Shown one piece after another: positions 1 to 7,286 of a DNA stretch of 20,714 nt (the stretch's first letter is position 1; each line of letters starts with the position of its first letter). The notes under the pieces were generated by a model. That model ran no database searches. It was not told the origin of the DNA and saw only the letters and a list, made by a program, of their open reading frames with translations. Origin of the DNA: Brevundimonas sp. UBA4609 (GTDB lineage Bacteria; Pseudomonadota; Alphaproteobacteria; Caulobacterales; Caulobacteraceae). The stretch covers positions 1-20,714 of the forward strand of contig DGIZ01000237.1 of the NCBI GenBank assembly GCA_002386585.1, read 5' to 3'. Made by a program: the position numbers and the translations under genes.

Positions 1-355
1 GGCCGCGCGCCAGACCGTCGAACAACTGGGGACGCAGGGCGGCCAGGGCCTTCAGCGCCGCCTCATGGCCGGTGACGCGCTCGCCATAGCGGGAGGCGGT
101 GCGGACGATGGCCAGGAAGCGGATGACCGCGCTGGGGACCAGATAGTTGAACACATGGGCTGCGGCCGGTCCGGCCGCGCCGGCCAGTGCGGCGGCGGTG
201 ATGAACCAGCCCGAGACGCCCAGCAGGGCCACGGCCCCGGCCGAGACCAGAGCGCCTGTGACGGAGGCGGCCAGCAGGCGCGGGAAATGGGCGCGCTCCT
301 GGGCGCGGATCATGGCCTTGAGGCGGACGACGCCGGGAGAGGACTGAGGCTTCAC
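1..355 (-). CDS. cydC: CydC, ABC transporter subunit for cytochrome bd assembly (5' part; C-terminal part lies beyond the left edge)
   Basis: CydC is half of the heterodimeric CydDC ABC exporter in the inner membrane. It is known to move thiols (glutathione/cysteine) to the periplasm and is needed for heme insertion into cytochrome bd. About 118 N-terminal residues are visible. They cover the first membrane helix and the family motif around GVSGWFITAAALAG, FNYLVPSA and RTASRYGERVTGHE, a typical CydC N-terminus; the ATPase domain is outside the window. I prefer a GTG start at 355-353, because it overlaps the cydD stop in a GTGA arrangement typical of translationally coupled cyd genes. The first in-frame ATG (313-311) would remove 14 residues and has no better ribosome site. 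Transcribed with cydD. Confidence 0.9.
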   Translation of the reverse strand, partial: MKPQSSPGVVRLKAMIRAQERAHFPRLLAASVTGALVSAGAVALLGVSGWFITAAALAGAAGPAAAHVFNYLVPSAVIRFLAIVRTASRYGERVTGHEAALKALAALRPQLFDGLARG

Positions 356-1995
356 AGGCGCACCACCACATCGGCCAGTTCGGCCACGACGTCGGAATGG
401 GTCGCGATCAGGGTCGTGCGTCCGCGCGCCGCCTCGCGGACGAGCGGCAGCAGGGCGGCCTCGGCCTCGGCGTCCAGATTGGCGGTCGGTTCGTCCAGCA
501 GCAGCAGGGGCGCGGGCTTGAGGAAGGCGCGGGCCAGACCCAGACGGCGACGCTCGCCCCCCGACAGACCGCCGCCGCGCTCGTCGATCCGGCGATCCAG
601 CGCGCCGTCGAGACCCGCCTTGCGCGCGGCCTGTTCGATCTCTTCGGGCGAAGCGCCGCGTCGGGCCAGGGCGATGTTTTCGGCCAGGGTTCCGCGGATC
701 ACGACCGGCGCCTGACCGGCCCAGGCGATCCAGGCGGTCAGGTCGGGGGTGTCCGACAGGCGCGCGTCGCCGACCTCGACCTCGCCGCCTGATAGTGGCG
801 CAAGGTCAAGGAAGAGGTTGAGCAGGCTGGTCTTGCCCGCGCCGCTGAGGCCGGTCAGGGCGACGATCGAGCCAGGCGCGACGGTCAGGTTGAAGCTGCT
901 GAGCACGGGCGTGTCGTCATAGGCGATGGTCACGTCGCGGAAACGCATCGCGGGCGCGGAAGAAGGAAGAGGGGCACGACGTCGCGGCGTCTCCTCGATC
1001 TGTTCCAGGCGGCTGAGGCTGGGCGCGGCGGACTCGGCGGCCTGGCGGTCGTGATAGGCGGCGGCGAGGCGGCGCATGGGCTGATAGACCTCGGGCGCCA
1101 GGGCCAGGACGAAGAAGGCCTGCGCCAGGCTGAGTTCGTCCGGCGCCGGAAACGGCAGCAGCTTCAGCAGGTTGAAGCCGCAGTAGACGGCGACCAGCGC
1201 CACGGCCAGGGCCGAGAAGAACTCCAGCACCGCCGAGGACAGGAAGGCGACCTTCAGCACCTTGCCGGTGCGGCGGGCCAGGTCGTCCGAGGCGCGGGCG
1301 ATGACGCGGGTCTGCTGCGCCTCGGCCTGGAAGGACAGGATGGCGGGCAGGGCGCGCACCCGGTCCAGGAACAGGCCCGACAGCCGCTCCAGCGCCAGGA
1401 ACTGACGGCGGCTCTCGGCGCCCGCCGCCATGCCGGTCAGGGCCATGCCCAGGACGAAGGGCAGCAGGGTGAAGATCAGGATGCCGGCGGTGAAGGGGCT
1501 GACCACGCCCGCCGCCAGGATCAGGATCAGGGGCGAGACGGCCGCGGCCGTGCGGGCGGGAGTGAAGCGGGCGACATGGCCGTCCAGGGCCTCGACGCCC
1601 TCGGCGGCGGCGGTCATGGCGGCGGCGTCCGACAGACGGCCGGCGAGGGCGCCCTTCAGGGCGTGGCGACGCAGACCGTTCTTGGCGGCGCGGGCGGCGC
1701 GGGTGTTGACGAAGACCGCGCCCTGACTCAGCGCGGCGCGTACGATCAGGGCGACGACCGCCAGAACCAGGCCGGGGACGGCCTCGGCCAGGCCGCGCGG
1801 CAAGGCGCCGACGGCCAGGGCCAATCCAGCGGCGAAGCCGACGGCCGGGACCGTGTCCGCGATCACCAGGGCTCCGCCCAGGTTCATCAGGCGACGCCAG
1901 GGGGACAGGGCGGCCTTCAGCCAGGCCGCAGGCGCAGCCGTCTCTGCGATTCTCGGGGACCTCGCCTGCTGAGGGTCGACCGGCTGGGCCGTCAT
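352..1995 (-). CDS. cydD: CydD, ABC transporter subunit for cytochrome bd assembly
   Basis: CydD pairs with CydC to form the membrane ABC exporter required for a functional cytochrome bd oxidase. With the preferred start the protein has 547 residues, normal for the family. It has an N-terminal six-helix transmembrane domain (roughly residues 35-310) and a C-terminal nucleotide-binding domain. That domain shows Walker A GLSGAGKT (about 382-389), the signature LSGGE (about 477), Walker B LLLLDEP (about 497) and the switch histidine in ATHS (about 533). The start is the second of two adjacent ATG codons (1995-1993), because GGAG lies 5 bases upstream of it but only 2 from the first. The reading frame stays open to a TTG at 2079, but that has no ribosome site. 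Divergent from cydA across a shared FNR-box region. Confidence 0.93.
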   Translation of the reverse strand: MTAQPVDPQQARSPRIAETAAPAAWLKAALSPWRRLMNLGGALVIADTVPAVGFAAGLALAVGALPRGLAEAVPGLVLAVVALIVRAALSQGAVFVNTRAARAAKNGLRRHALKGALAGRLSDAAAMTAAAEGVEALDGHVARFTPARTAAAVSPLILILAAGVVSPFTAGILIFTLLPFVLGMALTGMAAGAESRRQFLALERLSGLFLDRVRALPAILSFQAEAQQTRVIARASDDLARRTGKVLKVAFLSSAVLEFFSALAVALVAVYCGFNLLKLLPFPAPDELSLAQAFFVLALAPEVYQPMRRLAAAYHDRQAAESAAPSLSRLEQIEETPRRRAPLPSSAPAMRFRDVTIAYDDTPVLSSFNLTVAPGSIVALTGLSGAGKTSLLNLFLDLAPLSGGEVEVGDARLSDTPDLTAWIAWAGQAPVVIRGTLAENIALARRGASPEEIEQAARKAGLDGALDRRIDERGGGLSGGERRRLGLARAFLKPAPLLLLDEPTANLDAEAEAALLPLVREAARGRTTLIATHSDVVAELADVVVRL

Positions 1996-2143
1996 CATGT
2001 CTCCAGGTGCGCCATTTTGAGAATAAGGGTCCGATCCGCCCTCATCCAGCGTGATCGACGACAATAGAGGATGGGGCAAAAAGCCTATGTGGCGAAAGGT
2101 CTTTGGGCGAAACGCCCTCTAGTTCAAGCCGCTGCCTCTGGCT

Positions 2144-2157
2144 TTGATCAGGATCAA
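2144..2157. promoter_or_regulatory. FNR box between cydDC and cydABX (perfect)
   Basis: The sequence TTGAT-CAGG-ATCAA is a perfect match to the FNR/FixK consensus TTGAT-N4-ATCAA. Its centre is at 2150.5, in the divergent cydD/cydA intergenic region. This fits the known oxygen-responsive control of cytochrome bd, and an FNR-type regulator is encoded at 6027-6767 in the same window. The site is palindromic and could act on both divergent transcripts. Confidence 0.88.
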
Positions 2158-2179
2158 GGCGCGCCAATACGCGCTGACT

Positions 2180-2192
2180 TAGGTTAGAGTAG
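2180..2192 (+). promoter_or_regulatory. Predicted cydA -10 element and transcription start (class II FNR promoter)
   Basis: TAGGTT at 2180-2185 has the TAnnnT form of a -10 element. Placing it at -12 to -7 predicts +1 at 2192, which puts the FNR-box centre exactly at -41.5, the classical activating position. This would give a 42-base leader before the cydA ATG. TAGAGT at 2185-2190 is an alternative -10. The spacing is read from sequence; the promoter assignment is inference. Confidence 0.5.
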
Positions 2193-2233
2193 AACGCCGG
2201 TCGATGGGGGCTGGCGGTCAGGAGCCTGGAACG

Positions 2234-3802
2234 ATGATCGACCTGGCGGTCGTAGACCTTTCACGCCTTCAGTTCGCACTGACGGCGCTATACCACTTTC
2301 TGTTCGTGCCCCTCACATTGGGTCTCTCCTTCATGCTGGTCATCATGGAGAGCATCTATGTGATGACCCGTCGGCCGATCTGGCGGACGATCACCCGTTT
2401 CTGGGGCGTGATCTTCGGCATCAACTTCGTGCTGGGCGTCGCCACCGGCCTGACGATGGAATTCCAGTTCGGCATGAACTGGAGCTACTACTCCCACTAT
2501 GTCGGGGACATCTTCGGGGCGCCGCTGGCGATCGAGGGGCTGATGGCCTTCTTCCTGGAGGCGACCTTTGTCGGCCTGATGTTCTTCGGCTGGGACAAGC
2601 TGAAGCCGCACGCCCACCTGTTCGTCACCTTCATGGTGGCCCTGGGCACCAATCTGTCGGCCCTGTGGATCCTGATCGCCAACGGCTGGATGCAGAATCC
2701 GGTCGGCGCCGCCTTCAACCCCGACACCATGCGTATGGAAATCACCGACTTCATGGCGGTGATCTTCAACCCGGTGGCCCAGGCCAAGTTCGTGCACACC
2801 GTGTCGGCCGGTTACGTCTGCGCCGCCGTGGTCGTGCTGGGCATTTCGGCCTTCTATCTACTGAAGGGCAAGCACAAGGGCTTCGCCAAGCGGTCGATGA
2901 CGGTCGCCGCCGCCTTCGGCCTGCTGTCGTCGCTGTCGGTGGTCGTTCTGGGCGATGAGTCGGGCTACGCCCTGACCGACAACCAGAAGATGAAGCTGGC
3001 CGCTCTGGAAGCCATGTGGCGGACCGAAGAGGCGCCGGCCGGTCTGACCCTGTTCGGCCTGCCGAACCTTGAGGACCGTCACACCCACTTCGAGGTCAAG
3101 GTGCCCTATGTCCTGGGCCTGATCTCGACGCGCAGCATCGACAAGCCGGTCGAGGGCATTCTGGAGCTGGTCGCCGTCGCCGAGGACCGCATCGAACGCG
3201 GCGTCGTCGCCTATGACGCGCTGGAAAAGGTCAAGGCCGATCCGACCGACATGGCCGCTCGCGGCCAGTTCGAGACGGTGCGCAACGACCTGGGCTACGG
3301 CCTGCTGTTGAAGCGTTATGTCGAGGATCCGCGCACGGCGACGCAGGATCAGATCAAGCAGGCCGCCTGGTCGACGGTTCCGAACGTGCCGCTGATGTTC
3401 TGGGTGTTCCGTTTCATGGCCGGCATCGGCTTCCTGATGATCGGCCTGTTCGGAACGGCCTTCATCCTGTGCACCCTGCGCAAGCATGAGACGAAGTGGT
3501 TCCTGCGCCTGGCCGTCCTAGCCATCCCGCTGCCGTGGATCGCCATCGAGTCCGGCTGGCTGCTGGCCGAAGTGGGGCGTCAGCCCTGGGCCGTGGAAGG
3601 CGTACTGCCGACCTTCCTGGGCGCGTCCAGCCTGACGGTGGCCCACCTGTGGACCACGATCATCTGCTTCACCCTGCTGTACGGCGCCCTTGCCGTCGTC
3701 GAGGTCGGCCTGATCCTGCGCGCGGTCAAGAAGGGGCCGTTCGCCGAACAGGAAGCCCGTGAAGAAGACGCCGCAGCTGAAGGCGAGCCCGCGGTCGCCT
3801 GA
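2234..3802 (+). CDS. cydA: CydA, cytochrome bd ubiquinol oxidase subunit I
   Basis: Subunit I of the high-affinity quinol oxidase in the inner membrane. It carries hemes b558, b595 and d and the quinol-binding Q-loop. The 522-residue length equals the Escherichia coli long-Q-loop type. Visible landmarks are His21, Glu101 and Glu109, His188 in KFVHTVSAGY, Met395 in FRFM, and the GRQPW motif at 448-452. The Q-loop begins after GDESGY and contains the QKMKLAALEA segment. The start is ATG 2234, preceded by GGAG with a 9-base spacer; an in-frame ATG at 2204 has no good ribosome site and would add an atypical N-terminus. First gene of cydA-cydB-cydX, 25 bases before cydB, probably activated by FNR at low oxygen. 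Confidence 0.97.
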   Translation: MIDLAVVDLSRLQFALTALYHFLFVPLTLGLSFMLVIMESIYVMTRRPIWRTITRFWGVIFGINFVLGVATGLTMEFQFGMNWSYYSHYVGDIFGAPLAIEGLMAFFLEATFVGLMFFGWDKLKPHAHLFVTFMVALGTNLSALWILIANGWMQNPVGAAFNPDTMRMEITDFMAVIFNPVAQAKFVHTVSAGYVCAAVVVLGISAFYLLKGKHKGFAKRSMTVAAAFGLLSSLSVVVLGDESGYALTDNQKMKLAALEAMWRTEEAPAGLTLFGLPNLEDRHTHFEVKVPYVLGLISTRSIDKPVEGILELVAVAEDRIERGVVAYDALEKVKADPTDMAARGQFETVRNDLGYGLLLKRYVEDPRTATQDQIKQAAWSTVPNVPLMFWVFRFMAGIGFLMIGLFGTAFILCTLRKHETKWFLRLAVLAIPLPWIAIESGWLLAEVGRQPWAVEGVLPTFLGASSLTVAHLWTTIICFTLLYGALAVVEVGLILRAVKKGPFAEQEAREEDAAAEGEPAVA

Positions 3803-3827
3803 CCCGGTCGTTGAAGGAAAAAGAGAG

Positions 3828-4976
3828 ATGGAACTTCCCCTCGACTACACCACCCTCCGCCTGATCTGGTGGGGACTGCTGGGCGTGCTGCTGATCGGCT
3901 TCGCCCTGACCGACGGGTTCGACATGGGCGTCGGCGCCCTGCTGCCCTTCGTCGCCAAGAAGGATGAAGAGCGCCGCATGGTGATCAACACCATCGGCGC
4001 GACCTGGGAAGGCAACCAGGTCTGGTTCATCGTCGGCGGAGCGGCGATCTTCGCCGCCTGGCCGCAGGTCTACGCCGTCAGCTTCTCGGGCTTCTACCTG
4101 GCCATGTTCGTGGTCTTGTCCGCGCTGATCCTTCGGCCGGTGTCGTTCAAGTATCGCTCGAAGCGGCCCGAGGCGCGCTGGCGCTCCATGTGGGACTGGG
4201 GTCTGTTCATCGGCAGCTTCGTCCCGGCCCTGGTGTTCGGCGTGGCCGTCGGCAACGTCCTGCTGGGCGCGCCCTTCCGCCTGACCAGCGACCTGCGCAG
4301 CTTCTATGAAGGCGGCCTGCTGGGTCTGTTCACCCCCTTCACCCTGCTGTGCGGCCTGCTGTCCGTGTCCATGCTGGTGCTGCACGGCGCGGCCTGGCTG
4401 GCGATCAAGGGCGAAGAAGGTCCGGTGCTGAAGCGCGCCCGCGCCATCGGCACCGTCGCCGGCGTGGCCAGCCTGGTGCTGTTCGCGATCGGCGGCGCCA
4501 TGGCGGCCTTCGGCGACATGGGCTTCCGTATCACCGGCGTGGTGGACACGGCGGGCGCCTCCAACCCGCTGCGCACGGCGGTCGAGGCGGCGCCGGGCGC
4601 CTGGATGGACAACTACGGTCGCTATCCGTGGATGATCATCGCTCCGGTTCTGGGTTTCGTCGGCGCCGCGATCGGTCTGCTGGGCATGTGGCGCAAGTCG
4701 GCGGCTCTGGCCTTCGGCGGCTCCTCGGCCTCGGCGGTCGGGATCATCTCGACGGTCGGCCTGTCGATGTTCCCCTTCATCCTGCCCAGTTCGATCGACG
4801 CCCAGTCCAGCCTGACGGTGTGGAACGCCTCGTCCAGCCATACGACCCTGTTCATCATGCTGATCGTGGTGGCGGTCTTCCTGCCGTTCGTCCTGCTCTA
4901 CACCGCCTGGGTCTACAAGGTGCTGTGGGGCCGCTCGACGACCGAGGCGCTGAAGACCAACCCCGACCTCTACTGA
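3828..4976 (+). CDS. cydB: CydB, cytochrome bd ubiquinol oxidase subunit II
   Basis: Subunit II of cytochrome bd, a multi-helix inner-membrane protein that forms a pseudo-symmetric dimer with CydA and stabilises the heme cluster. It has 382 residues, close to the usual 378-380. The N-terminus (LDYTTLRLIWWGLLGVLLIGFALTDGFDMGVG) is diagnostic, with the conserved DGFDMG early in helix 1, followed by the GTTWEGNQ-like GATWEGNQVWFI. The start ATG 3828 is preceded by AAGGA and a purine-rich stretch. The frame extends upstream into cydA, but an upstream start would add residues before the conserved MELPLDY start. It follows cydA by 25 bases and precedes cydX by 22. Confidence 0.96.
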   Translation: MELPLDYTTLRLIWWGLLGVLLIGFALTDGFDMGVGALLPFVAKKDEERRMVINTIGATWEGNQVWFIVGGAAIFAAWPQVYAVSFSGFYLAMFVVLSALILRPVSFKYRSKRPEARWRSMWDWGLFIGSFVPALVFGVAVGNVLLGAPFRLTSDLRSFYEGGLLGLFTPFTLLCGLLSVSMLVLHGAAWLAIKGEEGPVLKRARAIGTVAGVASLVLFAIGGAMAAFGDMGFRITGVVDTAGASNPLRTAVEAAPGAWMDNYGRYPWMIIAPVLGFVGAAIGLLGMWRKSAALAFGGSSASAVGIISTVGLSMFPFILPSSIDAQSSLTVWNASSSHTTLFIMLIVVAVFLPFVLLYTAWVYKVLWGRSTTEALKTNPDLY

Positions 4977-4998
4977 TCCCGCGAAAGGAGATCATCCT

Positions 4999-5118
4999 AT
5001 GTGGTATTTCGCCTGGATCCTGGGCCTCGGCCTGGCGGTGGCCTTCGGCGTCCTGAACGGCCTGTGGCACGAGTTCCGCCTGTTCGATGAAGGCGACGAG
5101 GGTCACTCGGAACCCTGA
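4999..5118 (+). CDS. cydX: CydX, small subunit of cytochrome bd oxidase (39 residues)
   Basis: CydX is a single-helix membrane protein that binds the CydAB complex and stabilises its hemes. This 39-residue gene is short enough to be missed by length cutoffs. The N-terminus MWYFAWILGLGLAVAFGVLN closely matches the CydX/YbgT family (MWYFAWILG), followed by a charged tail ending GDEGHSEP. A strong ribosome site, AAAGGAG at 4984-4990, lies 8 bases before the ATG. It sits directly downstream of cydB and upstream of a rho-independent terminator, so it is the last gene of the operon. The tail is rich in Glu/Asp and differs from the enterobacterial one, which is usual for this family. Confidence 0.95.
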   Translation: MWYFAWILGLGLAVAFGVLNGLWHEFRLFDEGDEGHSEP

Positions 5119-5146
5119 CCCCCGTCATCTGACGGACACACGAAAG

Positions 5147-5180
5147 ATCCCCTTCGGCGCTGGCCGGAGGGGATTTTTCT
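5147..5180 (+). terminator. Rho-independent terminator of cydABX
   Basis: A 12-bp stem (5147-5158 pairing with 5163-5174, with one T-G wobble) encloses a 4-base loop and is followed by TTTTCT. It lies 28 bases after the cydX stop, so it ends the cydABX transcript and separates it from ompW. Confidence 0.88.
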
Positions 5181-5208
5181 TGGATGAAATCGACGAAGTT
5201 TCCGTAGC

Positions 5209-5222
5209 TTGCGCTGGATCAA
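5209..5222 (+). promoter_or_regulatory. Weak FNR-like site upstream of ompW
   Basis: TTGCG-CTGG-ATCAA keeps the TTG-N8-CAA core and a perfect right half, but the left half has two mismatches to TTGAT. Its centre is 5215.5. A class II arrangement predicts +1 at 5257 with CAAGGT (5245-5250) as the -10 element, giving a 52-base leader before ompW. OmpW is FNR/oxygen-regulated in other bacteria, which supports a real but weaker site. Confidence 0.5.
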
Positions 5223-5308
5223 GGCGGAGTGAGGCGAGCAGGCGCAAGGTCATGATGACATCGAAGCCGGGCCCTCTCCCGACCCGGCGAATGTCGGGGA
5301 TTGCACCG

Positions 5309-5962
5309 ATGAAAACCACAGCCGCATTGATCGCTTTCGTCAGCCTGCTGGCCGTCGCGGGCGCCGCCTCGGCCCAGAACGCCGCGCCTGAGCCGGTGGG
5401 CAAGGGCTCGCTGATCGTCACCGCCCGCATGACCGGCGTCCTGCCGCAGGCCGACGACGCCATCGTCACCGCCGCCGGGGCCGACAGCGGCCTGAAGGTC
5501 GATGTGGGCGACGACTGGATGCCGACGCTGGGCTTCACCTATTTCGTCGCCGACCACTGGGCCGTCGAGGCCATCCTGGGCGCCACCCAGCACGAGGTCC
5601 GCGCCAAGGGCGGCGCGACCGATGTGGCCGTGCATGAGACCTGGGTGCTGCCGCCGGTGGTGACGCTGCAATACCGGCTGACGCCGAACGCGACGGTCAG
5701 CCCCTATGTCGGGGCGGGCGTCAGCTACATGGCCTTCTTCAGCGGCAAGGATAAGAACGGCTTCGAGGTCGATCTGGACAACGGCTTCGGCGTCGCGCTG
5801 CAGGCCGGCGCCGACTGGAACATTTCCGGCCCGTGGACGCTGAATGTGGACGCCAAGAAGGTGTGGTTCGACACGGACGCCAGGATCAATGGCGGCGCGC
5901 TGAAGAGCAGCGTCAGCCTGGACCCCTGGGTCGTGTCGGTCGGCGTCGGCCGCAAGTTCTAG
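5309..5962 (+). CDS. ompW: OmpW family outer-membrane protein
   Basis: OmpW proteins are eight-stranded beta-barrels of the outer membrane with a hydrophobic channel; their substrates are not firmly known and they respond to oxygen and stress. The product has 217 residues, in the usual range. Residues 1-22 form a Sec signal peptide ending ASA before QNAAPEP. The mature part shows alternating strands, the segment DDWMPTLGFTYFVADHWAVE typical of OmpW, a YRLTPNATVSPYVGAGVSY strand pair, and a C-terminal Phe (VGRKF) used for barrel insertion. The start is ATG 5309; the frame is open further upstream but only the 5309 start gives a clean signal peptide. Only a weak GGGGA lies upstream. Located between cydX and the FNR-type regulator, with a weak FNR-like site about 94 bases ahead. 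Confidence 0.9.
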   Translation: MKTTAALIAFVSLLAVAGAASAQNAAPEPVGKGSLIVTARMTGVLPQADDAIVTAAGADSGLKVDVGDDWMPTLGFTYFVADHWAVEAILGATQHEVRAKGGATDVAVHETWVLPPVVTLQYRLTPNATVSPYVGAGVSYMAFFSGKDKNGFEVDLDNGFGVALQAGADWNISGPWTLNVDAKKVWFDTDARINGGALKSSVSLDPWVVSVGVGRKF

Positions 5963-5976
5963 AGCCGATGCGGGGA

Positions 5977-6006
5977 GGGGCGCGGAACGTCAGGCCGCGT
6001 CCCCTT
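5977..6006 (+). terminator. Possible terminator between convergent ompW and fnr-type gene
   Basis: GGGG-CGCGG (5977-5985) pairs with CCGCG-t-CCCC (5995-6004) across one bulged base and a 9-base loop. Only a short, weak T run follows. It lies in the 64-base gap between the two convergent genes and could serve ompW. The call is tentative because of the bulge and poor tail. Confidence 0.35.
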
Positions 6007-6026
6007 ATCCCTTCAACGAGAATAGG

Positions 6027-6767
6027 TCAGGCGGCGCCTTCGCCCAGGGCCTTCAGCGCGGCCGGGTCGGGCAGGGCGACGTCATTGCCCGGCAGCAGCC
6101 GGATCAGGCCCGAGGTTTTGAACTGGGTGAAGACCCGGCTGACCGTCTCGATCGTCAGGCCCAGGTAGTCGGCGATGTCCAGCCGCGTCATCGGCAGATG
6201 GACCTGCCCCTCCGGGCCGCCCAACTGCACCTGGCGCTCCGACAGGCGGGTCAGGAAGCTGGCCAGCCGCTCGCGCGCCGTCTTACGGCCCAGAAGGACG
6301 ATCTGCTCCTGCGCCGCCATCAGCTCATCCCCGGCCAGGGCCACCAGTCGGTGCTCCAGCGCGGGCAGAGCGTTCAGCAGTTGATCGAAGTCGCCGCGCC
6401 GGAAGCGGCAGGCGTTCAGCGGCGTCAGCGCCTCGGCCGTGAAGCTGGAGGCTCCGCGCCCGCCCAGACCCAGAAAGTCGCCCTGGAACAGGAAGCCGGT
6501 GATCTGGCGCCGTCCGTCGGGCAGCAGGCGGTACAGCTTCACCGCCCCGTCCACCACGTTGAAGACGTAAGGGTTCGGATCGCCTTCATGGAACAGGGCC
6601 TGTCCCGGCTGGGCCGAGACGCTCTCGCTGGCGCAGGCCATGCTCTGAAGTTCGTGCCCCTTGAGGTCCGCGCAGACGCCCAGCGGACGGGCGCCGCAGC
6701 TGGCGCAGGGATGGACGTCTTCCAGACGCACCTTTTCGAGTTCGGCCTGAGCCGCAGCGGTGTTCAC
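6027..6767 (-). CDS. fnr: FNR-type oxygen-sensing transcriptional regulator (Crp/Fnr family)
   Basis: A 246-residue cytoplasmic regulator predicted to bind a [4Fe-4S] cluster and activate genes at low oxygen. Cysteines at 21, 24 and 32 (C-x2-C-x7-C) plus Cys120 match the four ligands of FNR/FnrL proteins; Cys45 is extra. A cyclic-nucleotide-like beta-barrel (about 50-135) and dimer helix (about 140-178) precede the winged helix-turn-helix. There TIETVSRVF supplies Glu207, Ser210 and Arg211, the residues that read TTGAT in E. coli FNR. This distinguishes it from cysteine-free FixK proteins. The start is GTG 6767 with GGGAG 9 bases upstream; there is no earlier suitable ATG. Two good FNR boxes and a weak one lie within 4 kb. 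FnrL or FnrN would be equally fair names. Confidence 0.93.
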   Translation of the reverse strand: MNTAAAQAELEKVRLEDVHPCASCGARPLGVCADLKGHELQSMACASESVSAQPGQALFHEGDPNPYVFNVVDGAVKLYRLLPDGRRQITGFLFQGDFLGLGGRGASSFTAEALTPLNACRFRRGDFDQLLNALPALEHRLVALAGDELMAAQEQIVLLGRKTARERLASFLTRLSERQVQLGGPEGQVHLPMTRLDIADYLGLTIETVSRVFTQFKTSGLIRLLPGNDVALPDPAALKALGEGAA

Positions 6768-6793
6768 GAACGTCGTCTCCCGGATGACGCGGC

Positions 6794-6822
6794 AGTCTAG
6801 GCGATAAGAGGCTGAATCCGAA
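6794..6822 (-). promoter_or_regulatory. Candidate promoter of the fnr-type gene, containing a GANTC site
   Basis: On the minus strand TTCGGA (6822-6817) and TAGACT (6799-6794) are separated by 17 bases and predict a start near 6787, about 20 bases before the GTG codon. The spacer edge carries GAATC (6814-6818), the methylation site of the cell-cycle methylase CcrM in Caulobacterales. No FNR box is seen here. The -35 match is only partial. Confidence 0.35.
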
Positions 6823-6826
6823 TAGG

Positions 6827-7252
6827 TCAGCCTGTCCTAGCCTCCAGTTCCGCAGCGCAGTCCGGCGCAGCGGCGTCCTCGGCATAGCGCAGCCGCGCGC
6901 CCAACTGGCGGGCGAGGGCGGTCAGCTCGACCGCCAGGCTCTGCCGCACCAGGGGGCGCACGCCCATTTCGCGCACCACGAAGGGACCGGCCCACAGGGT
7001 CTCGCCATACTCCAGGTCAGGCTGGCGCCACCAACTGACGAAGCCCAGCACCCCGCCGCGCCGATTGCGCGCGCTGAGGATGCCCCGGCTTTCCGGGGCG
7101 GCGCGCCAGGCCGACAGAAAGGCGTCCCACTGGGCCGGCTCCAGATTGGGCCGCCATAGACGCGCCAGGGCGAAGGCGGCCGGCGCCTCCGCTTCGCTGA
7201 GGGGGGCCACCTCCAGACGAGGCGTATCGGACGCGAAGCGGGACTCTGTCAT
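6827..7252 (-). CDS. Small GNAT-like protein of unknown function (141 residues)
   Basis: Not firmly recognised. The 141-residue product has the layout of a compact GNAT acyltransferase fold. A strand reads GILSARNRRGGVLGFVSWW (about 75-93), followed by LWAGPFVVREMGVRPLVRQSL leading into a helix, like the beta4-alpha3 region that binds acyl-CoA. The canonical Q/RxxGxG/A loop is not clearly present, so enzymatic activity is uncertain. The chosen ATG (7252) has no visible Shine-Dalgarno sequence, and the frame continues upstream across the FNR-box region, where coding is unlikely. It lies 59 bases upstream of the fnr-type gene on the same strand, so the two may be co-transcribed. A near-perfect FNR box is centred 41.5 bases before this ATG, compatible with a leaderless FNR-controlled mRNA, although the -10 match is poor. 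Confidence 0.6.
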   Translation of the reverse strand: MTESRFASDTPRLEVAPLSEAEAPAAFALARLWRPNLEPAQWDAFLSAWRAAPESRGILSARNRRGGVLGFVSWWRQPDLEYGETLWAGPFVVREMGVRPLVRQSLAVELTALARQLGARLRYAEDAAAPDCAAELEARTG

Positions 7253-7286
7253 GAGAGTATTGGAACCGAAGCGGCGTCCAGTCGCC

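Noticed and set aside
1996..2079. Extension of cydD to a TTG start at 2079
   Set aside because: No Shine-Dalgarno sequence there, and the extra residues do not resemble CydD; GGAG favours ATG 1995.
3726..4841. A 371-codon minus-strand frame across cydB
   Set aside because: Low-complexity shadow of cydB, with no family resemblance or ribosome site.
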